Source: Chimonanthus salicifolius (lineage: Eukaryota; Streptophyta; Magnoliopsida; Laurales; Calycanthaceae). Taken from it: DNA of 64,000 bases. Location: positions 20,155,828-20,219,827 of the forward strand of contig CM023540.1 of the NCBI GenBank assembly GCA_013350335.1, read 5' to 3'. Below the pieces are notes generated by a model. It did no database searches. It worked only from the letters and a program-made list of their open reading frames with translations, and had not been told where the DNA came from. The stretch's first letter is position 1; each line of letters starts with the position of its first letter. The position numbers were made by a program, and so were the translations under genes. Positions 36,446-48,900 of the stretch are shown in pieces.

Positions 36446-39400
36446 CAGGCAAAAGCACACTACACACCTTTTGACTTAGTGGAACCCATGAAACAGATGT
36501 AACTCAGAACTAAATCAAGTTGGCTGTGGTGAAAGGAGATAGAGAGAGGAGAGGTGAGGAAAACATAAATGGGCCTGGAGAGTTATGACAGGAAAAAGTG
36601 AAGAGATGGGTCAGGTGGGGCCCCATATGATGTCAGACATAGTCGATCCATCTTTATTCGAGACTATACTGTATCTATTCAAACGTAGTACAGTGCAGAT
36701 GCTGCAACTTGGTTGGGTTGAGTTCCGTTTAAAATGAACACAACTTGACTTCTCATACTCACAAAACCAAGCACATTTGAAATCAACCAAGACTAGATAC
36801 AACCAGATTTTTAAAATATAAATGTAAATCCTTTACTATACTGACCAGTGGCTCTCTTGAAACAGAAACCATCCGCGGTGCCTCTCTAATGTATTCTTCC
36901 ATAGTTGTAAGGAACGATTGAGGTGGCTAGATGAGAAAAATGTGAAACCATCAGTTCAAACTGTACCCTCCATGGAGAGTGGAAAAAGTACAAATTAGGT
37001 ATCCACAAGCATTATTACCTCTCTTAAAACTGGAAATTGAAAATTTCTAGCAAGTTCCAGACCTCTGCAAGTTTCATAAAAATCAGAAAGGCCACCAGCC
37101 TGCAATTTCAAAACCAAACCTCTTCAGCAATCACCTACAAAAAATGATAATCTATTTTAAACTTTCACATCAGCCATGGGGACAAATCTAGAATGCAAAC
37201 AGCAGCAGTCAGTTACTTCCAAAGCTTTTGAACATTAGAGAGGCAATACCTGCTGGCCAGCTCGTTTGTAGATTTCAAGAGCTTTAACAGCTTCATGCCT
37301 TGGCATCTCAAAAAACTGAGGAAATAAAAACAATCATGGCAGGAGATATGAGGGTGTTCTTCAAATATGTCTTCTTCTTCTTCTTCTAGCAATGGTAATA
37401 GGATTTGAACCCATAAATTTTCCACGGTTGGAACAGCAAGAACTTGCCAACCATGCTACAGGCTCTTTCCTTCTCTTGATATTATTTAAGCCAACAAAGG
37501 TCTGAATAAATAATACAGTTACTCTACCTTATCAACAAGATTGATGATGCCATCATTAATAGCACAATAAATTTTAAAGCTCTCCTTCAATACCTGCAAA
37601 ATCACAACACCACATTGTAGCCTAGACAAGGAAAATATTTTGTTCATGGTACATTGATGATTAAATTGTATATGAAATGGCTAGAATATCTTCATACCAG
37701 GTACTCTCCTTATGTAATCATGTTTTTTGAAAATAAATTCGTCATTTATCACATAGATAGGTTGGAAGGTTTTCTTGAAGAGAAATGTGATATTAAAGCT
37801 ATTGGCTTTTCAGCATTCAGAATCTAATCTGATGAATGTCAGATGAAGAGGATATCTTATTAAGCTTTCCAATTAGCAATTCATATCAACAGACGACATC
37901 TTTATCTCAAATCAAAACAAAATCTTCTAAGGTGTTCTCCCTATTTATTCGATCCTTTGGAATATTTGGAAAGAGAGGAATGCAAGGATCTTCCAATAAA
38001 AAGTGTCAGATGTGACAGAGATCTTCCAAAAGACCAAGTGGAGGCCTTGTGAATGGCTCTTATCTGGGATGGATTTCAAGGGGGTTAAAAATTACGGATT
38101 TTTATCAATCATGGGAGGGTTCTTTGTCGGGAGGTCCTAGAAGGACTAAAAAGGTATGCACCTGGTCGCACCCACAGCAGGACACTTTTAAATGCAATGT
38201 AGATGGGGAAGCTAGGGAAAAACCGGAGACGACAAGAATAGGTGGAGTCCTGCAAGATCATACTGGAAACCCTTCAATTGTCTTCTTCGAACCAATTGGG
38301 TGGAGAAAATCAAATGAAGCGGAGTTTCTTAGTATTAGGATAGTGTTGACTATATGGACTAACCTAGGGTGTGGAAAATTGCTTATTGAAAGTGACTCGG
38401 CAAATATAGTTAAATGCGTAATGGGAGTAAAACGAACCCCCTAGAGATTAACAACAGTTGTTAGGGAGATAAAAGCTTTACTCATTGTTCGAGAGGTATC
38501 TTTCTCACAAATCAGCAAATCGGCCAACGGAGTTGCATATTTTTTTGCGAAATACAGAATTGACTCACCACGTCATGGCGTCTTCTTTCTATGATTCAGT
38601 CCATGTTGTATTGATTTATTTTAAATAGTTACTTTATTAAAAGAAAAAGGGCACTAGAGGTGCAACTACAAATATAAAAGCCAAAAACAAGCAATAAAAA
38701 GACCCGCTACCCTAATACACCCAGGAAAAGCTCAAAAGTTGGAAACAAAACTAACAGAATAAACTAATTTAAGTCAACACATTCTTTCCAGGCACGTAAG
38801 ATGTCACTGGTAGAGATGTTCCTGAATTCCACAAGAGGAGAGGCCCAAGAAGCACACTTTGCAAAGACTCTAGTAGAAACTGCTTCGGACAATTCGGCAA
38901 GATCCCTAAACAGTCTATTGTTGTGTTCCCACCATAAACTACACACAGTGGCAAAGAAAGTCAAACGCCACAACAAGGAGTATTTTGATGAAACCGAAAC
39001 AATGTCCGAAGCATAAAATAACTCAGCCAATGTAAAAGGCATAACCCAAAGCACACCAAACTTCCATGTTGTATTTATGGGTTGGGTTGGATTGGTTTTT
39101 GTACTTTTGGAGACATTCTCTCAAGACATACCGATGATATTTTTTACTTTCACTCTTATATAGTTTTTTTTCTTGTTTCTTCTTGATCTTGTACTTACCC
39201 TTTTCTTAGTAATGAAATTTTATCTTGTTACCACTCAAAAACAAATGTCCAAATGGTCAAATCATCATCATCATCATCAATGTCCTATTTATCCCATCAA
39301 CCTAGGATTGACATTTGCATTTGGTATGTTTCTTTTTATCTATAGGCCAATTGCCTATGTGGCGCTCATAGGACTTGAACCCACACAACCCTTGAGATTG

Positions 39401-42400
39401 CAACAATGAGCACTTACTAAGTGAGCTAAAGATTTTCATCCAAGGATCAAATGCTTTCTCCAAAGAAACCAAAACTCCAGTCATATCATTCATTAACAGC
39501 ATCCCCTAACCACATAGAATAGGAATCAAACCTGCAAGTGATATGTTACTGGAGTTTTCCTTTTCGGTTGTGCAATGAAAGATTCACTAGTGAAGATGGT
39601 CGATGATTGGCCTCCCAAAACAATTAGTTGACATATAGATGTTCTTCCATAATGTTGGAGATTCGAATACATTTTTAGCATATATGTACAGTTCACGATT
39701 TGTATGTCTCTCATAGTAATCTTAGCCTTGGTTCTATTTAGAAAGAAAAAAGAGCACTATAGCTTCCCTGCACTAAATCCATGTGACTCCTTGATGCAGT
39801 GACGTTTTTGTCATTTACTTTGTAGAATAATTAGTGGAAGGCCCTAAATGGAGTCGAGCATTTGGAAATTGGTGCCATTATACAGCTTTTCAAGTTACTG
39901 TTTGAATTCCAATGTGTATTGGAAAAATTATGAGCTGCTCTAAACCAACCCATTCAAAAGTTGAGAGAATGTAAATTCCATAAATGGTTTTTATTGACTT
40001 AAAAGGAATTTGACAATTTTTTTAAAATGAAATAAGTCTAAACGAAGTGCAAAGAACAATGTGAGGGGACACAGGACATAGAAGATGACTTGGTCTTCGC
40101 TCAAAGGTTTGCTCTGAGCTTTTGTTTCTTTGCTTTGATTGTTGATACCTTAACATAAAAAATCCATTGCTCGTGTATGTTATTTGCAAATGATGTAGCA
40201 TAAAATAGTGAGACAAAAAGCAGGAGTTCTGAGTTCGATTCCCACTCCACTCCAGAAGGCCACTCCCCCGTAGAGTTACCCAGTGTATGTGGGTAGGGAA
40301 GCGTACACATGCCCCGAGGATTAGTCGGATGCTCTAAGAGGCCTAGACTCCTTGGTCATAAAAAATTAATATTAGTGAGACAAGAAATCAGTATAATTTT
40401 GAAAGGTGGGGGACAATTTTTTTTGACCAAGGTGTCCAGGCCTCATAGAACACCTGACTAATCCTCAGAGCATGTGCAAGTCTCCCTACCCACACACACC
40501 AAGTAAATCTATGGGTGTGGCCCATTAGAGTGGAGTGGGAATCGAAATCAGGACTCCTGCTTCGTGAGGTGGGTTCCTGGCCATCACTCCAACCCCTTCG
40601 GTTTAGGTGGGGGACATGTTTAAGGTGAACAGTTTGAAATTTAGGACAGTTTGGAATGTAAATTTAGTAATATCTGAGATCATCTGGACTGACTAAACTG
40701 AAGATAACTTATTTCCACATAGTGAAGACTGCCAATACTTGGGTGCCACAATAGAACCAAAAAGAGGGTCTAATTTGTATATAACTAGTTGGATGGATGC
40801 AAGGAGGGAAAGAATGTACAAGCTAATGGAGTATTTGTGATAGAAGAGTACCAAATGAGTTTAAAAAGGTGTTTCAATAAGACAAATTGTTAGACATACA
40901 ATGCCCATATAGATCTGGATGTTGTGTGATGAAGAAAACAGAAGTAGACAAAGTAAAGGTGATGAAGATTTGTTCATTAATACAAGCGATTACGAATAAA
41001 GACACAGGATTTATGTGGTTTGGGGCAGTGCCTACATTTACAGTGAGATGAGACAATTTAAGTATCTTTGAGAATGGGATAACAAAGAAAAACATCCTCA
41101 CGCCTTTCTCAATTACCAATGAATCACGTAACTCTATATATATCTCGAAGATAAGTACAAAATTATAAGAGTACACTGACATTATATGTAAAATAACTGA
41201 TACAAAAGAACCCTAATTAGAGTCTAGTGCATAATATGGCCTAGATCACCACATAATACAAGACATCTTCACAATGCTTCTAAAGTAAAGGAACCCCTTC
41301 TCATCTCAATACAATGTAAATTTTGTTTTGATAAAGATAAAAAAAAATGAGGGAACATTATCTATGATGTTGACGTAGGAGAGTAACTCAGGTTAATACT
41401 TTTTGACCAACCCATATTTCATCCCTCTACTAACCCGCCCATTTACCCAACCCTTTTTTAATTTGGACCAACCAAATAGGGCCGGGTTAAATTATAGTAG
41501 CTAATTGAGTCTTCTATATACATTGTGTTGACATGTTTCAAACGTAGTAACATCCATAAAAGCAAGTCTTCATCACTAAAATGTAATAATTCAAGAGTAA
41601 AGTTTCTAAAACCTATCAAATGATGAAATAGAAAATATATATTTTATAAATAGAATTTGGATAATTCAGGTGAGTACGTTAAGCAAAGCTTGACCTGAGT
41701 CTACCAAATTAAAAAAGGGTTAGGTTTTCTTGCACTCAGACCAAGCCCATATTTTAAATGGGTTGGGTTAGCCTTCTCATATTTCAAGCCGAGTTAGTCG
41801 AGTTCAGGTCGGCCTCAATCCAAGTTGCACCCCCACATAGAAGACGAAAAACAATCATAGAATAAAAAAATATTTTTAAAACCCACCCAACCCACAAATT
41901 AAGCTGTGTTCAAATTGTGACCATGAGTTGTAGCTAGGGGTGAAACTTGGGTTGGGTTTTGGCCCGCCGACCCGACCAGAAAATAGTGTGAGCTGGTTAT
42001 AGAAATTGTAAACTCAGGTCGGGTTGGGTTAAAGAAAAAAAACCCGCCTAAAATTCGGGTCGAGTTGGGCTGAGGAATTTAAGTTTCAACACGATCCGGA
42101 AAAACCCGACCTGAATACGTAAGTAACTATAAAACTCACTCAGTAACCCTAATCCTCTAATCGCATAGACACAACCTTTCGCATACTCCAGTCGTTTGCC
42201 CATTGGAGTTCCTCTCCCTCCTACGATTATAAAACCCATCCCATTAACCTTAATCGCATACTCCACATCCACAATCACTCAATCAGTCGTTCTCTCACCT
42301 CTCTTTCCTCCTCTTCTTTCTCCGTTGAAAATCTGACGAAAAGCCCCTTACAACTCGACAACAACAATCAGTCGTTCTCACTTCTGATTCCACCTCTTCT

Positions 42401-45400
42401 TTTCCGGTGAATCTTCGACGAAAAGCCCCTTACAACATCCACAATCAGTTGTTCTCTCACTTCTCCTTCCACCTCTTCTTTTTCGATAAACATCTCCGAC
42501 GAAAAGCCCCTTACACTGCCACCCTCTAAACACCAAATCTGTCGACTATAGGTGCGGTACATAATCATGAAAAGATTTTACATGTGCCCAGCTTTAGAAT
42601 AAGATTTTTCCATGTTATTATTTATTGTTTGCATGTTTGATAGGTTGGTGGATACAAGTAGTATTTTTATTTTTTTAATGGATTGATGAAATATTGAATT
42701 GTTAGATTTGAAGACAATAAATGTTTTAACATGTGAACTTGCATTGGTTGGAGAAATATTTGTTACTTTGTTAAAAAGGTAGAGAAAGATGGTGGAGTAG
42801 CTTCCTGAAGTAGAAAGGAAAGCCAGATATATTGAAGAAGATTACAGTCAGTTTGGGCTCAGGTCTAACTCGGGTCTGTTCGGGTCGGGTTGGGTCGAGC
42901 CGGGTCAACAGTCGAGTTGAGAGTATTAGAAACTCGGGTCGGGTTGGGTTGACTAAATCGGGTTAACAATTCGGGTTGAGTCAGATTCAATATGTTTTGA
43001 CATGGGTTAGGGTTGGGTTTATCAAAACCCGACCCGCTCGACCTGAGTTTCAACCCTAGTACTTGTAGTAGTTTGCGTGGATACCAGTTTCACAATAAAT
43101 CAAAACACATAAACCACGGCAAGCCGTTGGAATTGCAAATTTTACTATAAACTCGTGACTTTGTTCGAACAAGTACAAACCCTTTTCTTAAGAAATGGAA
43201 ACGTCACAAAGATGCAATAGGAGATTTAAGGGTAAAACCCCAATTCCATTCTCCCCATTTGCTGCCCAAGGTTTTTCTCATGGCTCTTACAATGACCGCT
43301 AGAGATAGCAATGAAGACTAAAAGTAATTTCAATTTTTTTTTTTTATTGCATCTTATTATTCTTCTTTTTCCTCTACCTCTTTGTCTACACATATATGAT
43401 CCATGCACAATGTTGTTTAATCCATCCAAAGTTGCCCCCATTTAACTACTGATTTTTGGACCCTTGAAAATTATGACTTTTCATATTCAATAGACCTAAT
43501 TTTTTACAAGCAAGGGACCTCACCTCATGATATATATGTAACGACCCGACCCGTTTTTCTCTAGTTTTCAGGGAGATTTTGGATCTCTGTGTTGTCTTTG
43601 GTGCCATGGTAGCAGTGGGGAGAGTGTGGGCTCCGTGATGGACCCTTGGTTGATCAATTTTGAGCTCGGGAGCTCAGAGGGTATTTTGGTAATTTTACTT
43701 TATTCAATAATTTTATCATGAAAAATAATTGAAAAACACACGGGTTTCTTTATTTTTCCAATAGGTTTTGAAAGACTAAAGAGGTTTCTCTCCTTTTTTT
43801 AAAAAATAAAAAATAAAAACCCTAGCCCCCTCGTATAAAAGCATATTTTTCCCTTCCCCTCCCAAACCCTAGCCGCCACCCACCCCTTGTTTTCTTCTCT
43901 TCTTCCTCCTCTCTTCTCTTCTTCTCCTTTCTCTAAACCAAAACCCTAAACCCCCTAAGCCTTAGAGCCGCCTGCCGCCACCGCTTGAGCTGGATTTCTC
44001 AGACTCGACCTTCTTTCCCAGGTATTTCTCATCTCCTCTTCTCCTTCCTCTCTTCCCTTTCCCTTTTTCTGGAAACCCTAATCTCCCTTTCTTTTCCCCT
44101 TCTTCTCAGGCCCAACTGTTGGGCTCGATTCTAGCAAGCCCAACTTTGACCCAGTACGGCCCAACTCGGCTCGGCCGGTCCGAGCCCAATTCAGTTTAGC
44201 TCAGTTCAAGCAGGCCCAACCCTCAGACCCCGTTTCCAACCCGATTCTTAGGCCTAGCCAGACTTGGCCTGGCCCATTTCTAGCAGGCCCAGTCTTTCAG
44301 GCCCAACCTGTTTTCAGGCCTAGCCTTGGGCCCAAGTCCTTGACCGGGCCCAGCCAGACTTGGCCCGACCTATTTATGGCAGGCACAACTTTTTAAGCCC
44401 GACCCATTTTCAGGCCTGGCCCAGTTTTAGGCCCGTTTTGGGTCCGACCTTGTTTTAGCCCGTTTTACCTTATTTACTCATCCGCTCTTCCTTGTTTCAA
44501 CAGGTTGAGCTTCCTTCAACCCATCAAGTCGCTTGCTTGCTTCAGTTTTCGACTACACACACTGTAAGGGGATTTATCACTGTTTCAGCATGCATTTCGC
44601 ATCTATTTAATCTTTAACCTTGGACATGGAGTGACTTGAATGGGCCCTTCGTTTATTAAGCCACTCGGTAAGGGAACCATTGATGACAAGGGATCCGTTC
44701 TAGTGCACCCATGTCAACCTTATGTGATTAAATGGGAAATTCTGATCAGACGAATGGATATGGAACATAATACTTGAGACTTATCGGTAACATATTGTTT
44801 ATTTAGCTATAACATGTGACTGGATTTTATAATGGGGATAAGATATGTATTGGATGTCGAACATGATGCTTAGGACTTAACGATATAACATGTGTGTTCA
44901 TCTATAATATGTGAATGAACTTGTGCTGAGAGTAAGATATGCGACTAGATGTTGAATGTGATGCTTGGAATTTGTTGATGACATGTTGGGGGTGTACTTA
45001 TAATGTGTGAATACCCCTAGTTGTCGATCAATGCTCTCACACACACATACATAGCACTTTTGCCACAGTCCTATACAATCATGGTTCGAAAGCTCAACTT
45101 GATTTTTCATCGAGACAAGTCAACTTGAAGACTTGGGTCAAAAGTCAAGACTCGGTCTCTCTCTCTCATATTTATATATCTCCTTTTCCATTCTTCTCAA
45201 CAATGTATTTCTTCTATCATATTCAAAAATATGAATTTACTTGCGTGTTGGGGCAAATTGGGTTCCCATATGAAGAATCCCAAATCCCATAATACACCAC
45301 CCCCTTCTATGCTTCTAGCAATATAAACATGTAAAATCACAATCCAATAAAGGATTTTCCCCTCTTTGGTGGGTGGGGGTGACCGCGTTGGGTGGCATGT

Positions 45401-45840
45401 GCACCTTAATTGCCACATAGCACTTTTGCTATAATCCTATATAATCATGGTTCAAAAACTCAACCTGATTTTTCATCAAGTTCAGTCAACTTCTAGACTC
45501 AAAAGTTTTGACCGGGTAAAAAAGTCAAGGCTCGGTCACACCTATAAAAATAATATTATATATGTTAAAAAAATTATATAATAATAAAAATAACAAAAAT
45601 ACTAAATAAAAAGGAAAATTAATCCTAAGAATAAAAAATTAAAACATATCTCCTACAACAAAAGATAAAGTGACACACAAAAGATCTTAAAGGGAGGAAA
45701 AGGAGGAGGAAGAAAAAGAAAAAAAATTAACAGATTCTTTTAAAAAAAAAAAATTAGGTCTCTATCTCGAAATTGGAAAAAATAAGAAACAAAAAGCCTC
45801 AGTCCAATTATGTATTTTAACGGAAGTAGGAGGAGGAAGT

Positions 45841-45903
<63 letters not shown>

Positions 45904-48900
45904 GTTGGAATCTTCTATAGGATGACTATGAGATGGAATCTTCTATAGGATGACTATGAGAAGGAAACACAATTATATATCAACTCTTAAGGTTAGTAGG
46001 AAAGTTGCTAACAATAAGAGACGAATACAAGTCCAAATTTTGAAGTTTCTTAAATACCTATATTCAAGCAACAATCACGTTCAGGCCTTAGTTATAATCA
46101 AAATTAGATGTATCACACATGCATTTTGATTGTGGTTAGAGTGGGACTTCTCAAAAGATGAAGGTATGGAGTTGCTAATGAGATGACTACAGGCATGAAA
46201 CCATGTCTTAATGGCTTTGTTGTGGTTTTGTTTATGAAAAAAGGGGAAACTGTCAAAGAAGATTTAATGTAAGTGCTTAGAATTGCAAAAGGTACATGCA
46301 TAAAGGGATAAATTGCAATTTGACCACATAATTTCTGTCCATCTAAATTCTCATGGGCAAATTTTCCTAGGGAAATAGCCCAAAAAATTGAGCAACCTCT
46401 AGGGCATTTTGTGTGTTTCCACACATTAGAAAGTGAAGAAAATCAATTTTCCTACCCTCCCCCCATAGGAAAGTGTTTTCCATGAAAATGACCCCTGAAG
46501 TAAGTAAATCTGCATTTACACATATCAATGCACATTTTCAATGAAAATCTTATCATTTAGCAAGCATGGAAAAATAAAAACTGGGTTGGAAAACCACTTT
46601 ACTTTTTATAAAAACTACTTCAATTTTTGTGCAAAAGCTAATTTTCATTGAAAATCCCATTTTCAATGGAAAACACAAACATACCCCTAAGAGTTCTTTC
46701 CCCCCAAGAAAATTGAGGTCCACTTTCATAAAACTAGCACCCACCTTATTAAAAAGGTCAATGGACCTCCAACCATACCAAACAAAAGTAAACCTTTGTT
46801 AAACAAGTTGGAGCAATCCAACAAATCTTAAAGAGGTTGACTGGACGTGTAACCTACTCGAACCATTTAAACAACATCATTCAATCTGATAATCCTAAAT
46901 GGGTTGACCTGATTCATCAACGAACCAATGTGAGCATATACCAGAACCAACTCATTTATTATACAGGTTACCCAAAACCAACCAATCTTAATTGAGTCAA
47001 CCAGAACTGGCCAATCTTAAACTGGTTGACCAAACTACCTCACACTTCTACATGGCTTAATCTGTATCGCAATAACCTTTTTTTATTATTATTTCCACAC
47101 TTCTGCCTGGGCTTAATCTGTATCACAATAGCCTTCTATGCTTGTTAGTTCAATGAAATCTTTCCTTTTTTAAATTTTTTTGAATTTCCTAATGGAAATT
47201 TATCATCTGATTTAGACAAATAGAGAATAAAGAATACAGTAGCCCCAACATGTTTTTCACAATCGCTAATTGCTAATTAGTTTTCAATGCATTTACTGAT
47301 TATACAAACACAAGAAAAGGTTAAGATATCCATAAGGCACAACTCAAAAGAGAGGAAAAAAAAAAAAAGGCCTTAAAATTTTTTTACATTACCTTGCAGC
47401 ATCTAACAACATAACACAATATCCATCGTCTTATATATCTAAAAAGCAAAAAAGTAACATTCCTAGATATTCGATAATTCTCACATAAAATAAATGCATA
47501 CCAGAGCCAGGGCATATTGTACGACATAATTGCTCACAGCAGCACCCTCTGGCTGTAGTCAGAAACCAACAAGACATCAACATCAAAAGAAAATATTAAA
47601 AGAAGAGGAGAAAAAGACTCACTTAGGTATTAAGATATTAGCCCAACATCAAAATTTCTATTTCTTATCAGCAAGAAAAGTCCAAAGTTTACCCGACAAC
47701 CAATAAGACGATATAAAAGCTGCTGTAATCCAGGCAGCTGCTCTAACAATTCTTCGCTGCTCAGATCCCTTGTTCTACTAATGCCCTGATGATATAATTG
47801 TACAAAAGAGTTTACCACAACACATTTGTAAAACCAATAAAGCAATCTACATTGACGATACAAGAAACAACACTTCTAAGACAGCTCTACGAAGATGTAG
47901 GTTGCTTGACTCATCGAACATGACTAGAGTGGTGGTGGAAGGTGATTCCTGTAATGAGATTAGTTGGTGTTCTTCCCTCTATGTCTCCTTGGATCTTGTG
48001 GATATCATTTTTTTGGCTGATTGTGAAGAAGATTCAAAGATCAGCAAATGAAGAGACAAATCAACTTGCTCATCAGGGATGTCTTTATCCTCTTAAGTAG
48101 TTTTCTCTAGTTTTCTGTTTTTGTTTAACCGTTAAAACAAAATTTGTTTGCCACTTTGTATCTTTTCTCCTCTCTTGTTTTATATACCAATCTTTCAAAA
48201 AAAATATATAATTAAAAATAAAAACTGAGAAACAACATTGTACCACACCTTCTCATGTCCTTCACCGGGTCTTGTCAGCCGCTCAGCCTCAACATCATAC
48301 TTCAAAATCCTAAAGCACTCAAGTCTTTCCTCCAAAAACAGTGCATATGTACGAACCCATGCAGAGCAGTCCCATGCTGAAAGAAAACAAAAAGCACAAC
48401 CAGGAGTTATGTAGTCAGCATTGGTCTCAGGAAAAAGCTCAAATATAATGATAAAAATTGTGCAAACAAATTTGGTAGCAAAAACAACCAATGGGACTTG
48501 AATCATCCTTAAAATTTGATAACTGGAGTATGCGTCCCCTCTGTGAGAAGTTGAGAAGCTCTTCTCGAAAAGTAGGATCCCCCTCCCTTAGGGTCCTATG
48601 AATGACTATGAGGGTTTTCAGAGCGACCTGTAGCACACCACAAGAGAGCACATTAGAGAGAACGTTCAGACAACATACAAAGTGGTCTCTAGTAGAATCT
48701 AAAATTATAATACAGGGAATACAGAAATAAAAGACATTGTGATCATTGTTTAGCCCTCTAGGCATCGTTACTATCAACATCGTATCATCAAAACACTCTC
48801 AAGTTGGGCTAGCAACTCAATTGGTGTTACAATTGATTTTAAAGGGGAATGATCATATACAAATGGTTACATGTCATCATAAAAAAATGGTTAAATCTCA

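Larger units (their letters stand above)
37594..47501 (-). other. Intron 7 of PICALM1 (9.9 kb), a transposon accumulation site
   Basis: It splits the ANTH coding region between QYALAL and VLKESFK. Inside are two LINE tails facing each other, at least three SINEs, a hAT-like element, a long truncated LTR, a direct repeat and a 56-bp CT microsatellite, each listed separately. 45900-47400 is mostly AT-rich without a supported feature. Confidence 0.85.

Noticed and set aside
36278..36446. Regularly spaced repeats as a CRISPR-like array
   Set aside because: They are microsatellites with a duplicated intron segment in a nuclear plant gene.
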